Shown: positions 7,409-17,400 of the stretch, in pieces
How positions within the stretch are numbered: the first letter of the stretch is position 1
How the letters are laid out: each line of letters starts with the position of its first letter
NCBI GenBank assembly: GCA_900549155.1
Contig: URNF01000016.1
Span: forward strand, 1-27,080
Direction: 5' to 3'
Length of the DNA stretch: 27,080 nt
Origin: an uncultured Oscillospiraceae bacterium
GTDB taxonomy: Bacteria > Bacillota > Clostridia > Oscillospirales > Acutalibacteraceae
Made by a program: the position numbers and the translations under genes
The notes under the pieces: model-generated
Databases searched by the model: none
Told to the model about the DNA's origin: nothing
What the model saw: only the letters and a program-made list of their open reading frames with translations

Positions 7409-7436
7409 ATACTACCACATCTGCAAGCGAAGTCAA
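7409..7436 (-). promoter_or_regulatory. Promoter of the MATE remnant
   Basis: On the minus strand, TTGACT (7431-7436), 16-bp spacer, TAGTAT (7409-7414). It still looks intact although its gene is not, so a short untranslatable transcript may be made. Confidence 0.6.
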
Positions 7437-7485
7437 GCACAATGCGCGCGTCGAAAAAATTTCGTAAAAAAATCCCAAAAAGGGG

Positions 7486-7514
7486 TTCCAAAACGCGGAT
7501 AAATGCGGTAAAAT
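7486..7514 (+). promoter_or_regulatory. Probable promoter of the hprK operon
   Basis: TAAAAT (7509-7514) is a good -10 with a 17-bp spacer to a poor -35 (TTCCAA, 7486-7491). The predicted start is near 7521, leaving a leader of about 25 nt before hprK. No catabolite-response element matching the usual consensus was recognised here by eye. Confidence 0.5.
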
Positions 7515-7545
7515 ACAACTGAATATATATGCAAAGGAGCGGCGT

Positions 7546-8517
7546 ATGGCAAAACAATATTCTGTGGAGCTGGCAAAGATCATCGACGAGCTGTCGCTGG
7601 AAGTGCTGTATATGCCGGACGAAAAGGGGCTGCGCGCCGTTGTGAGCAGCGACACCAACCGTCCCGGACTGGCGCTTGCCGGATTTTTTGAATATTTCGA
7701 CAGCGAACGCATCCAGGTCTTGGGCAAGAGTGAGCTCGGATTTCTGGAAGACCTTTCCGAAGAAACGCGCACCGAGCGGCTTTCGGAGCTCACGGCGCAC
7801 CGCCCGGCGGCGATCGTCATTTCCCGCGGCATGGAGCCGCCGTCCGAACTTGCGGGCTTTTGTGCGCGGGACGGCGTGCCGCTTCTGCGCAGCGGCGACA
7901 CCACGTCGGGCTTCATGGCGGCGCTCATCGGCTATCTCAATGTGCAGCTGGCGTCCCGCATCACCAATCACGGCGTTTTCGTGGAGGTCTACGGCGAGGG
8001 CGTGCTGCTTGTCGGCGACAGCGGCGTCGGCAAGAGCGAGACTGCCATCGAGCTTGTCAAGCGCGGCCATCGGCTCATTGCGGACGATGCGGTGGAGATC
8101 CGCCGCGTGTCGGCAAAAACGCTCGTCGGCAGCGCGCCGGAAAACATCCGCCACTTCATCGAGCTGCGCGGCGTCGGCATTGTCAACGCCCGTCAGATCT
8201 TCGGTATGGGCGCCGTGAAGATCACCGAGAAGATCGACATGGTGATCCGTCTGGAGCCCTGGGATCAGGACAAGGTCTATGACCGCATGGGACTTGACAA
8301 CGAATATATGGACATTCTCGGCATCAAGCTGCCGCTGCTCACCATTCCGGTGCGTCCGGGCAGAAACCTCGCCATCATCATCGAGGTCGCTGCCATGAAC
8401 AACCGTCAGAAAAAGATGGGCTATAACGCGGCATATGAGCTGATGCGCAATCTCGGCATGGCTGATGACCTTCCGCCCGCGTCTCCCAAGACGCAGGAGG
8501 AATGGTACAAATATTGA
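7546..8517 (+). CDS. hprK: HPr kinase/phosphorylase
   Basis: The 323-residue protein phosphorylates and dephosphorylates Ser46 of HPr, the sensor step of carbon catabolite repression in Firmicutes. It has the usual two-domain length. The N-terminal domain spans about residues 1-130. The C-terminal kinase domain carries NHGVFVEVYG with the conserved His142, the P-loop GDSGVGKS (157-164), LIADD (Asp180/181) and the HprK signature ELRGVGIVNARQIFG (about 206-220). ATG 7546 follows AAAGGAG at 6 nt. It is first in a compact run that continues with ROK glucokinase 25 bp later. HPr (ptsH) itself is not in the window. Confidence 0.97.
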   Translation: MAKQYSVELAKIIDELSLEVLYMPDEKGLRAVVSSDTNRPGLALAGFFEYFDSERIQVLGKSELGFLEDLSEETRTERLSELTAHRPAAIVISRGMEPPSELAGFCARDGVPLLRSGDTTSGFMAALIGYLNVQLASRITNHGVFVEVYGEGVLLVGDSGVGKSETAIELVKRGHRLIADDAVEIRRVSAKTLVGSAPENIRHFIELRGVGIVNARQIFGMGAVKITEKIDMVIRLEPWDQDKVYDRMGLDNEYMDILGIKLPLLTIPVRPGRNLAIIIEVAAMNNRQKKMGYNAAYELMRNLGMADDLPPASPKTQEEWYKY

Positions 8518-8542
8518 TAAAATTTTTCAGGAGGCATATAGT

Positions 8543-9487
8543 ATGTACAGAGTAGGTATTGATCTCGGCGGCACCAACATTGTGGCAGGTGTTGTCAACG
8601 AGCGCCATGAGATCGTGGCGTTTGCAAAGTGCAAGACCGCCTGTCCCCGTCCGTCGGAAGAGATCGTTGCGGATATGGCGCGCATGACGCGCGAGGCGGT
8701 GAAAAAAGCGGGCATCTCCATGGATGAGGTGCAGGGTGTCGGCGTCGGCAGCCCCGGCGTGTGCAACAAGGACACCGGAATGGTGGAGCGCGCCGCCAAC
8801 CTGGGCTTTGAAAATCTCCCGATCTGCGCCATGCTGTCCGAGATGCTCGGCAAAAAGGTGTATATCGAAAACGACGCCAACGCGGCGGCGCTCGGCGAAT
8901 TTATCGCGGGCGCGGCAAAGGACGTGAACAACTGCGTGTGCATCACGCTCGGCACGGGTGTCGGCGGCGGCGTGATCATCGACGGCAAGGTGTTTGCCGG
9001 TTCGAACTTCGCGGGAACGGAGCTGGGCCACACCGTTATCGTGGTGGACGGCGAGCCGTGCTCCTGCGGCAGACGCGGCTGCTGGGAAGCCTATGCTTCC
9101 GCGACCGGTCTCATCCGTCAGACCCGCCGCGCGATGGAAGAACACAAGGACAGCAAAATGTGGGACATAGCGGGCAGCCTTGACAAGGTCGACGGCAGAA
9201 CGTCGTTTGAGGCGATGCGCGCGGGTGATGCCGCAGGCAAAGCGGTGGTGGACAAATATATCTACTACATCGCCGTCGGTCTCATCAACATGATCAACAT
9301 TTTCCAGCCGGAGGTGCTTTGCGTCGGCGGCGGTATCTGCAAGGAGGGCGAGACCCTCATGGCGCCGCTGAGAAAGTATATTGACGCGGAGCAGTTCGGA
9401 AAATACAGCGAGAAGAAAACGAAGCTCTGCGTCGCGGCGCTCGGCAACGATGCGGGCATCATCGGTGCCGCCGGACTGGTGGAGTAA
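8543..9487 (+). CDS. glcK: ROK-family glucokinase
   Basis: The 314-residue protein phosphorylates glucose (or a related hexose) with ATP, supplying glucose 6-phosphate. ROK features seen: the phosphate-binding GIDLGGTN near the start, ENDANAAALGE with predicted catalytic Asp111, the second phosphate motif TLGTGVGGG, and the zinc site ELGH (His163) plus CSCGRRGC (Cys173, Cys175, Cys180). It lacks an N-terminal helix-turn-helix, so it is a kinase rather than a ROK repressor. ATG 8543 follows AGGAGG (8529-8534) at 8 nt; an in-frame upstream ATG at 8465 lies inside hprK and has no such site. It could feed on glucose released by the GH31 and GH3 enzymes and passes product towards pfkA. Confidence 0.93.
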   Translation: MYRVGIDLGGTNIVAGVVNERHEIVAFAKCKTACPRPSEEIVADMARMTREAVKKAGISMDEVQGVGVGSPGVCNKDTGMVERAANLGFENLPICAMLSEMLGKKVYIENDANAAALGEFIAGAAKDVNNCVCITLGTGVGGGVIIDGKVFAGSNFAGTELGHTVIVVDGEPCSCGRRGCWEAYASATGLIRQTRRAMEEHKDSKMWDIAGSLDKVDGRTSFEAMRAGDAAGKAVVDKYIYYIAVGLINMINIFQPEVLCVGGGICKEGETLMAPLRKYIDAEQFGKYSEKKTKLCVAALGNDAGIIGAAGLVE

Positions 9488-9497
9488 AACTTTTGGA

Positions 9498-9504
9498 AAA
9501 AGGA
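9498..9504 (+). promoter_or_regulatory. Ribosome binding site that sets the murB start
   Basis: AAAGGAG lies 9 nt before TTG 9514. A longer in-frame TTG at 9493 would place this site inside the coding region, so 9514 is the better start. Confidence 0.7.
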
Positions 9505-9513
9505 GCGAACGCC

Positions 9514-10425
9514 TTGCGTCTTGCGGAGATCGCCGCGCTTGCGCGGGAAAACGGATGGCAGGCGGCGGAAAACGCGCCGCTTGCCGCTTTGACGACCTTT
9601 CGGATCGGCGGACCGGCGGATCTTCTCGTCACCGTGCCGGACGGCAGAGGGGCGGCGGCACTGCTTGCCGCCTGCCGCGCGGCGGATGTGCCGACGCTGC
9701 TTGTCGGCAACGGCTCGAACCTGCTTGTCGGCGACGGCGGGGTGCGGGGCGTTGTTTGGCGCTTTGATCCGAAAACGGCAGAGATCGCCGCGGACGGCGC
9801 GGACATCATCTGCGGCGCGGGCGTGCCGCTCACGAGACTTTGCACCTTTGCAAAGGATCTGGCGCTGACGGGGCTGGAATTTGCCTTCGGCATCCCCGGC
9901 ACGGCGGGCGGCGCGGCGTTCATGAACGCGGGGGCATACGGCGGCGAGATGGCGCAGGTGCTGACGGCGGCAGAGGTGCTCGAAGCCGACGGAGAATTGC
10001 ACACGGTCGACGCGAATGCGCTTGCGCTCGGCTATCGCAAAAGCGCGCTCATGGAGAGCGGCGGCGTTGTCACCGCGCTGCACCTGCGGCTCAAAGCGGG
10101 CGACGGGAAAAAAATCGCCGCGACGATGCAGGAGCTTATCGCCAAGCGGCGGGAAAAGCAGCCGCTGCAGTTTCCGAGCGCGGGCAGCTTTTTCAAGCGC
10201 CCTGCGGGACACTTTGCGGGTGCGCTCATTGAACAGTGCGGTCTCAAGGGCTTTTCCGTCGGCGGCGCGGCGGTCAGCGAAAAGCACGCGGGCTTTGTCG
10301 TGAACACGGGCAATGCCACGGCGGCGGATGTGCGCCGTCTTTCGGACGCGGTCATCGAACGCGTGCGGGAAAAGACGGGCGTGACGCTTGTCCCCGAGGT
10401 GCGCTTTGTCGGCGAGTTTCAGTAG
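9514..10425 (+). CDS. murB: UDP-N-acetylenolpyruvoylglucosamine reductase
   Basis: The 303-residue FAD enzyme reduces UDP-GlcNAc-enolpyruvate with NADPH to UDP-MurNAc, the second committed step of peptidoglycan synthesis. FAD-binding blocks are TTFRIGGPADLLV (28-40), GNGSNLLVGDGG (66-77) and GIPGTAGGAAFMNAGAYGGE (127-145). Predicted catalytic residues are Arg175 (GYRKS), Ser225 (PSAGSFFKRP) and Glu295 (PEVRFVGE). The protein lacks the extra C-terminal insertion of the E. coli type, so it is the short type II form usual in Gram-positives. The start is TTG. It lies 26 bp after the glucokinase gene and 20 bp before rapZ. Confidence 0.96.
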   Translation: MRLAEIAALARENGWQAAENAPLAALTTFRIGGPADLLVTVPDGRGAAALLAACRAADVPTLLVGNGSNLLVGDGGVRGVVWRFDPKTAEIAADGADIICGAGVPLTRLCTFAKDLALTGLEFAFGIPGTAGGAAFMNAGAYGGEMAQVLTAAEVLEADGELHTVDANALALGYRKSALMESGGVVTALHLRLKAGDGKKIAATMQELIAKRREKQPLQFPSAGSFFKRPAGHFAGALIEQCGLKGFSVGGAAVSEKHAGFVVNTGNATAADVRRLSDAVIERVREKTGVTLVPEVRFVGEFQ

Positions 10426-10445
10426 ATAGGATATAGGAGAACACT

Positions 10446-11309
10446 ATGGAATTTTTGATCGTCACCGGCATGTCCGGTGCGGGAAAATCCAGAGCGATCG
10501 CCGCTTTGGAGGACATCGGATATTATTGCGTGGACAATCTGCCCGCCGTTTTGCTGGCGCAGTTTGCGCAGCTTTTCCTGCAGGCGCAGGAGGGGGAGAC
10601 GCGGCGGGTGGCGCTTGTTGCCGACTCGCGCGGCACGGCGGCGCTCGGTCAGTTCGACGACTGTCTGCGCGCCATGCGGGAGCAGCAGATCCCCTATAAG
10701 GTGATGTTCCTCGATTGCGAGGACGAGGTGCTGATGCGGCGGTATAAGGAAACGCGGCGGCGGCACCCGCTCACCGAGCTCGGCGACACCTCGGTCACCG
10801 AGGCGATCAAGCGCGAAAGACGCCTTTTGGAGCACATCAAGCAGGCGGCGGACTATCTCATCGACACCTCGCGCCTGACGTCGGCGCAGTTGCGGGAGCG
10901 CATCGTGCAGCTGTTCATGGATGTGCCGGAAAACGCGATGACGGTGCAGTGCATGTCCTTCGGCTTCAAATACGGCACGCCGCACGAGGCGGATCTTGTC
11001 CTCGACGTGCGCTGCTTCCCGAACCCCTTTTATGTGGACACGCTGCGCGCCCACACGGGGCTGGAGCAGGCGGTGCGGGATTTTGTGCTGGACTGCCCCG
11101 AATCGAGAGAGTTTGAGAAACGCCTTTTTGCGCTTCTTGACTATATGCTGCCGCTTTACCGCAACGAGGGCAAGAGCCAGCTGGTCATTGCCATCGGCTG
11201 CACGGGCGGCAAACACCGTTCGGTCACCTTCACCGAGGAGCTTGCCGCGCATCTCAGAGAAAACGGCGCAAGAGTGATGGTGGAGCACCGCGACATAAAG
11301 AAACTGTGA
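10446..11309 (+). CDS. rapZ: RapZ/YvcJ nucleotide-binding protein
   Basis: The 287-residue protein has the P-loop GMSGAGKS (8-15) and the strongly conserved C-terminal region: SFGFKYG.P..ADLV.DVR.FPNPF (171-195) and GCTGGKHRSV (251-260). In E. coli RapZ controls decay of the GlmZ small RNA and so amino-sugar synthesis. In Bacillus the equivalent YvcJ binds and hydrolyses nucleotides and its role is less clear. Its place directly after murB supports a link with wall precursor supply. ATG 10446 follows AGGAG at 6 nt. Confidence 0.95.
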   Translation: MEFLIVTGMSGAGKSRAIAALEDIGYYCVDNLPAVLLAQFAQLFLQAQEGETRRVALVADSRGTAALGQFDDCLRAMREQQIPYKVMFLDCEDEVLMRRYKETRRRHPLTELGDTSVTEAIKRERRLLEHIKQAADYLIDTSRLTSAQLRERIVQLFMDVPENAMTVQCMSFGFKYGTPHEADLVLDVRCFPNPFYVDTLRAHTGLEQAVRDFVLDCPESREFEKRLFALLDYMLPLYRNEGKSQLVIAIGCTGGKHRSVTFTEELAAHLRENGARVMVEHRDIKKL

Positions 11310-11322
11310 GGGGAATTTAAGT

Positions 11323-13512
11323 ATGTTAACGGAAAAACAACTGGAAGCTTTTTATGACAGCCTGTCCGAGGAGGACAAGCTGGGGCAGCTTTTGCAGCTT
11401 TCGAGCAGCTATTTCGGGCAGGACGGCATGATCACCGGCGAAGCCACCGGCTGGAAATTTTCCTCTGAGGACGTCTATCATGTCGGCTCGCTCATCTGCA
11501 ACTGCAACACGGCGGTCGAGGATCTGCGTTCCATTCAGGAAGAACATATGCGCCACAGCAAGGTGCCGCTTCTGTTCATGGCGGACGTCATTTCCGGCTA
11601 TACGGTCGCGCTGCCGACCCCGCTGGCACTTGCCTGCTCGTTCGATCCCGACCTTGTGAAGCGCACGGCGCGCTCCACGGCGGACAGCGCCACCGCCTAC
11701 GGTCTCAACGTGACGTTCTCGCCGATGGTGGATATCTCGCGCGATGCCCGCTGGGGGCGGTCGTATGAGTCCTACGGCGAAGATGTGACGCTTGCCTGCC
11801 GCATGGCAAAGGCGATGGTCGAGGGCTATCAGGGCGACAACACCGCCGACACCGACAGCCTTTCCGCCTGCGTCAAGCACTTTGCGGCATACGGCTATGC
11901 CGAGGGCGGCAGGGACTATAACAACGTCGAGCTGTCCGAGCGCACGCTGCGGGAGACGTTTTTGCCCGCCTATAAAGCGGCGGTCGATGCGGGCTGCGAC
12001 ATGATCATGAGCTCGTTTAACACCATCGGCGGCATCCCCACCAACCTTGACACCCGCCTTTTGCGCGGTATTCTCCGCGACGAATGGGGCTTTGACGGCG
12101 TCAACATCACCGACTGGTGCTCGCTGTTGCAGTGCAAGAACCACCGCGCGGTCAACAACGAAAAGGAGCTGGCGCGCGTCGGTCTCGAAGCGGCGATCGA
12201 CATCTGCATGATGGACTATATCTATACCGTCAATGTGCCGCAGATGTTAAAGGACGGCACGCTCGATCCCGCGCTGTTCAAGGATGCGGTGATGCGGGTG
12301 CTGCGCCTGAAAAACAAGAAAGGGCTGCTCGGGGACCCCTATCGTTTTCTGCAGGGCAGACCCGTCGACGCGGACAAGAAGTGGGAGCTGGCGACCGAGG
12401 CGGTCGAAAAGACCACGCTGCTGCTCAAAAACGACGGCATCCTGCCGCTTTCCGCCGACAAAAAGGTGGCGCTCATCGGCCCGTATGCCGTGAAGCCGCG
12501 CGCCGTCGGCACATGGAACAAAAAATCGCGCACCGCCGACCGCTGCATCCTGCCGGGTGAGGCGCTCGAAAGACTGCTCAAAACCCCCGTCGTGACCGCT
12601 GAGGGCTGCGGCATGCTGGAAAAGGACAGCTTCCTTTTGTCGGATGAGGAAAAGGCGGCGGACGTTTTTGCCGCGCCGGAACGCTACATAGCGGAAGCAC
12701 TTGCTGCCGCAAAGGCGGCGGATGTGGTCGTGATGATGCTGGGCGAGCACATGCAGCAGTCCGGCGAATCGGCGTCCCGCGCGGAAATTTCGATCCCCGC
12801 GCCGCAGATGGACCTTTTGCGCCGCGTGCACGCGGTGAACGACAACATCGTGCTTGTGCTGTTCTCCGGCAGAGCACTGGATGTGCGCGAGGCAGACGAC
12901 CTGTCGCGCGCGATCGTGTTCGGCTTCATGCCGGCGGACGCAGGCAGCATCGGTCTTGCCAACCTTCTGACCGGCAAGACGAATTTCTCGGCAAAGCTCG
13001 CGATGAGCTTCCCCTATCATGCCGGGCAGTGCCCCGTGCACTATGACATGTATCCGACGGGACATCCGTCCAAAGGCCCGCAGCAGGGCTTTTCGAGCCG
13101 CTATATCGACCTGCCCAACTCTCCGAAATACCGTTTCGGCTACGGTCTGTCCTATACGACCTTCGCCTATTCCGAGGTGACGGCGTCGGCGGAGACGATG
13201 ACGGCTGAAAAGCCGCTCACCGTGTCGGTCACGGTGGAAAACACCGGCGACTTTGACGGCGAAGAGGTGGTGCAGCTGTATATCCGCGACGAAACGGCAT
13301 ACCGCGTGTCCCGCCCCGTGCGCGAGCTGAAGGACTTCAAGCGCATCGCGCTCAAAAAGGGCGAAAAGCAAACGGTCAGCTTCACGGTCAGCGAGGAAAT
13401 GCTGCGGTTTTATACCTATGAGGGCAATTTTGAAAGCGAGGCGGGCAAGTTCACCGCGTTTGTCGGCGGCGACTCCGCCACCCTCAACGGTGTGAGCTTT
13501 ATCTTAGAGTGA
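11323..13512 (+). CDS. Glycoside hydrolase family 3 (beta-glucosidase-type)
   Basis: The 729-residue protein has the three-part GH3 layout: N-terminal TIM barrel (about 1-300), alpha/beta sandwich (about 360-580) and C-terminal fibronectin III-like domain (about 630-729, with VTVENTGDFDGEEVVQLYI). Barrel motifs include SPMVDISRDARWGRSYESYGED and CVKHFAAYG. Asp264 in NITDWC is the predicted nucleophile and Glu482 in SGESASRAEI the likely acid/base. No signal peptide is seen, so it is probably cytoplasmic and cleaves imported beta-linked oligosaccharides. ATG 11323 follows GAGGGG at 9 nt. It sits 13 bp after rapZ and 16 bp before whiA, a slot usually held by yvcK. The exact sugar specificity cannot be read off. 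Confidence 0.93.
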   Translation: MLTEKQLEAFYDSLSEEDKLGQLLQLSSSYFGQDGMITGEATGWKFSSEDVYHVGSLICNCNTAVEDLRSIQEEHMRHSKVPLLFMADVISGYTVALPTPLALACSFDPDLVKRTARSTADSATAYGLNVTFSPMVDISRDARWGRSYESYGEDVTLACRMAKAMVEGYQGDNTADTDSLSACVKHFAAYGYAEGGRDYNNVELSERTLRETFLPAYKAAVDAGCDMIMSSFNTIGGIPTNLDTRLLRGILRDEWGFDGVNITDWCSLLQCKNHRAVNNEKELARVGLEAAIDICMMDYIYTVNVPQMLKDGTLDPALFKDAVMRVLRLKNKKGLLGDPYRFLQGRPVDADKKWELATEAVEKTTLLLKNDGILPLSADKKVALIGPYAVKPRAVGTWNKKSRTADRCILPGEALERLLKTPVVTAEGCGMLEKDSFLLSDEEKAADVFAAPERYIAEALAAAKAADVVVMMLGEHMQQSGESASRAEISIPAPQMDLLRRVHAVNDNIVLVLFSGRALDVREADDLSRAIVFGFMPADAGSIGLANLLTGKTNFSAKLAMSFPYHAGQCPVHYDMYPTGHPSKGPQQGFSSRYIDLPNSPKYRFGYGLSYTTFAYSEVTASAETMTAEKPLTVSVTVENTGDFDGEEVVQLYIRDETAYRVSRPVRELKDFKRIALKKGEKQTVSFTVSEEMLRFYTYEGNFESEAGKFTAFVGGDSATLNGVSFILE

Positions 13513-13528
13513 GAGAGAGGGAGACGGC

Positions 13529-14437
13529 ATGTCCTTCACGGCGGACGTAAAAACCGAATTGGCGGCGATCCGCCCGCAAAGGGGCTGCTGTCTGGCGGCA
13601 CAGTGCTACGGCATGCTGGAATTTGCCCACGCGTTTTGCGGGGCGGACATTTCGCTGCAGACCGAGCACGCGGCGGTGGCGGCGACCTACAGTGAGCTGG
13701 TCGCCGCCTGCTGCTCCGTCGCGCCGCCCGCCGTTGTCGAAAGCAAACGGCGCGGCGCTTTCTATACCGTGTCGGTGCGCGAGCCGTGGGAACGGCGGCG
13801 GGTGCTCGAACGGTATGGGCATGCGGTGGGAGAACCGTCGGTGCGCTTAAACCGCGCAAACCTCGACTGCGACGGCTGCGCCCCCGCGCTGTTGCGCGGG
13901 GCATTTTTGGTGTGCGGCGCGGTGAGCAATCCCGAAAGCGACTATCATTTGGAATTCAGCATGCCCTATTATAATCTCAGCCGCGATCTGCTGGCGCTGC
14001 TGCGGGAGTTGGAATTTTCCGCAAAATATGTCTGCCGCAAGGGGACACACGTCATCTATCTCAAGGAGAGCGAGCAGATCGCTGACTGCCTGACGCTGAT
14101 GGGCGCACAGAGCGCGTCGCTCGAAATGCTCGGCGTCAAGGTGCTCAAAAGCATCCGCAACGACGTCAACCGCGCCGCCAACTGTGAGACCGCCAACATC
14201 GGCAAAACGGTCGCGGCGGCGATGGCACAGGTGCAGGCGGTGCGGCGGCTTTCCGAGACGGGCGTTTTGGACACGCTGCCCGAAAGCCTGCAAAAGCTGG
14301 CGGCGCTGCGGGTGGAAAATCCCGATCTGTCGCTGCGGGAGCTCGGTGCACTTTGCGATCCGCCGCTGACGAGAAGCGGCGTCAATCATCGGCTGCAGCG
14401 GCTGCTGGATGCCGCCGCGGCAACGGACAAGGGGTGA
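13529..14437 (+). CDS. whiA: WhiA DNA-binding protein
   Basis: The 302-residue protein shows WhiA organisation: an N-terminal SFTADVKTELA start, a degenerate LAGLIDADG homing-endonuclease-like domain with LLRGAFLVCGAVSNPE..YHLEF (about 123-147), and the RNDVNRAANCETANIGKTV linker. The C-terminal helix-turn-helix is LSLRELGALCDPPLTRSGVNHRL (about 270-292). WhiA regulates sporulation in Actinobacteria; in Bacillus it influences division and chromosome segregation without an obvious regulon. ATG 13529 follows AGGGAG at 5 nt. Its last codons contain the dnaE ribosome binding site, so the two are likely translationally coupled. Confidence 0.96.
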   Translation: MSFTADVKTELAAIRPQRGCCLAAQCYGMLEFAHAFCGADISLQTEHAAVAATYSELVAACCSVAPPAVVESKRRGAFYTVSVREPWERRRVLERYGHAVGEPSVRLNRANLDCDGCAPALLRGAFLVCGAVSNPESDYHLEFSMPYYNLSRDLLALLRELEFSAKYVCRKGTHVIYLKESEQIADCLTLMGAQSASLEMLGVKVLKSIRNDVNRAANCETANIGKTVAAAMAQVQAVRRLSETGVLDTLPESLQKLAALRVENPDLSLRELGALCDPPLTRSGVNHRLQRLLDAAAATDKG

Positions 14438-14441
14438 CGGC

Positions 14442-17400
14442 ATGGCATTTGTGCATTTGCATGTTCACAGTGAATACAGTCTCCTGGACGGCGCGTGCCG
14501 TTTGGGGGAGCTGGTGCAGCGCGCCCGCGCGCTCGGGCAAGCGGCTTTGGCAATCACCGACCACGGCGTGATGTACGGCGCGGTCGATTTTTATAAGGCG
14601 GCGAAAAAGGCGGGCGTGCAGCCGATCATCGGCTGCGAGGTCTATGTTGCGCCGCGCGGACGGCGGGACAAGGAGCACGGCATCGACAACGACAACCGCC
14701 ACCTTGTGCTGCTGTGCGAAAACGAAACGGGCTATTATAACCTCATCAAGCTGGTGTCCCTCGCCTACACCGAGGGGTTCTACAGCAAGCCGCGTGTGGA
14801 TCATGCGCTGCTTGAACAATATCATGAGGGCCTCATTGCGCTGTCGGCGTGTCTCGCGGGCGAAATTCCGCGCGCGCTGCGCGAGGGGGCATATGACACG
14901 GCGCGAAAGCTGGCGGCATATTATGTCGGCGTGTTCGGCAGGGACAATTTCTTCCTCGAATTGCAGGATCACGGCATCGCCGAGCAGCAAAGCGTCAACG
15001 CGGGGCTTGTCCGCCTGGCAAAGGAGCTGGACATCGGGCTTGTCGCCACGAACGATGTGCACTATCTGCGGCGCGAGGATGCGGCGGTGCAAAAGGCACT
15101 TTTATGCATCCAGACGGCGACGACGCTTGCCGAGCCGTCCCCGCTGTGCTTCCCGACCGAGGAGTTTTATCTGAAGAGCGAGGACGAGATGAAAGCGCTC
15201 TTTGCCGCCGTGCCGCAGGCGATCGAAAACACGGCGCGCATCGCCGACCGCTGCCGCGTGGAGCTGCATTTCGGGGAGCTGAAGCTGCCCGCCTTTGACG
15301 CGCCCGGCGGGGACAGCAACGCCTATCTTGAAACGCTCTGCCGCGCGGGACTGCAAAAGCGCTATGGCGATGCGCCGTCCGAAACGGCGGTCGCGCGCAT
15401 GGAATATGAGCTGTCGGTCATTCGCAAAATGGGCTATGCCGACTATTATCTCATCGTCGCGGACTATGTGAACTATGCTAAGACGCATGATATCCCCGTC
15501 GGCCCCGGGCGTGGCTCGGGTGCGGGAAGCCTTTGTGCCTATTGCATCGGCATCACCGCCGTTGACCCGCTGCAATATAATCTGCTTTTCGAGCGGTTTC
15601 TCAACCCCGAGCGGGTGAGTATGCCGGACTTCGACGTGGATTTCTGCACCGAAAAGCGCCAGCAGGTCATTGATTATGTCATCGGAAAATACGGCGCCGA
15701 CCGCGTCGCGCAGATCGTCACCTTCGGCACGATGGCGGCAAAGGCGGCGGTGCGGGATGTGGCGCGCGTGATGGCGCTGCCGCTTTCCGTTGCCGACCGC
15801 GTGGCAAAGCTCATCCCGTTCGGGGCAAGCCTGCAGGAAGCGATCGACGGCTCACAAAAGCTGCGTGACGCCGCTGAGGAGGACGAGCGTGTTGCCAAGA
15901 TGCTGGCGCTTGCCAAACGGCTTGAGGGCATGCCGCGCAACGCGTCCACCCATGCGGCGGGCGTTGTGATCGCGCCGCGCCCCGTGAGCGATTTTGTGCC
16001 GCTGTGTCTCAACCGCGACGCGGTGGCGACGCAGTATCCCATGCACAATCTGGAGGAACTGGGCATCCTCAAAATGGACTTTTTGGGGCTGCGCAACCTG
16101 ACCGTGATCGCCGCTGCCGAAAAGGAAATTCAAAAGAAAGACCCCGCCTTTGCGGTGGCGGACATCCCGCTTGACGAAAAGCGGGTCTATGCCATGCTGG
16201 CGGCGGGCAACAGCGAGGGCGTGTTCCAAATGGAGTCGGCGGGACTCAAACGCCTGCTCGTGAACATGCAGCCGACGGCTTTTGAGGATCTCATTGCCGT
16301 CATTTCGCTCTATCGCCCCGGTCCGATGGACTCCATCCCGAAATATCTCCACAACCGCAAGCACCCCGAAACGGTGCGCTATGTGCATCCGCTCTTGAAA
16401 CCGATTCTGTCGGTGACCTGCGGGTGTGTGGTGTATCAGGAGCAGGTGATGGAAATTTTCCGTTCGCTTGCGGGCTATTCGTTCGGCAGAGCCGATGTGG
16501 TGCGCCGTGCGATGGCGAAGAAAAAGCACGACGTGATGGAAAAGGAACGCGCGGTCTTCATAAACGGGTTGACCGAAGAGGACGGCACGGTGACGGTGGA
16601 GGGGTGCGTGCGGCGCGGCATCGATGCTGCGACCGCCAACGCCCTTTTCGACGAAATGACCGCGTTTGCGTCCTATGCGTTCAACAAGAGCCACGCGGCG
16701 GCATATGCGCTGGTGGCATATCAGACGGCATATCTCAAAGCGCTGTATCCGAAGGCATACATGGCGGCGCTCATGAGCAGCGTGCTCGGCAGCGACAAGG
16801 AGATCGCCTATATCCACGAATGCACCCGCATGGGCATCCGCGTGCTGCCGCCGCACGTCAACGAAAGCGTGGCGCAGTTTGCCGCTGTCGGGGATCACAT
16901 CCGCTTCGGGCTTTTGGCGGTCAAAAACATCGGCAGGGCGTTTGTGCAGGAGCTGATCGCCGAGCGGGAGACGGGCGGGCTGTTTGTCGACTTTTTCGAT
17001 TTCTGCACCCGCATGACGGCGCACCGCGAATTCAACCGTCCGTCGCTGGACAGTCTCATCCGCTGCGGCGCGCTCGACGGGCTTTGTGCCAATCGGCGGC
17101 AGATGCTGCAGATCGCGCCCGCGCTTGTCTCCCAGTTAGAGGACAGCGTGCGGCGGCAGGTGGAAGGACAGATGGACTTTTTCGGCGGCGGCGACGCGCC
17201 GGAAAGTGAGCTGAAGCTGCCCCGTGTGGACGAGCTGCCGACGGCGGAGCTTCTGAAAATGGAAAAGGAAGTGACGGGGCTGTATCTGTCGGGACACCCG
17301 ATGACCCCGTTTGCCGCATGGTATAAGGATCGGCGGGTGACGCGCGTCGATCGCATCCTGCAAAGCGCCGAGGAGCACGACGGAGCCTTTAAGGACGGCG

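Noticed and set aside
7451..7470. CGAAA...TTTCG inverted repeat upstream of hprK
   Set aside because: The stem is only five pairs and is followed by A rather than T residues on the plus strand; it is not a convincing terminator or operator.
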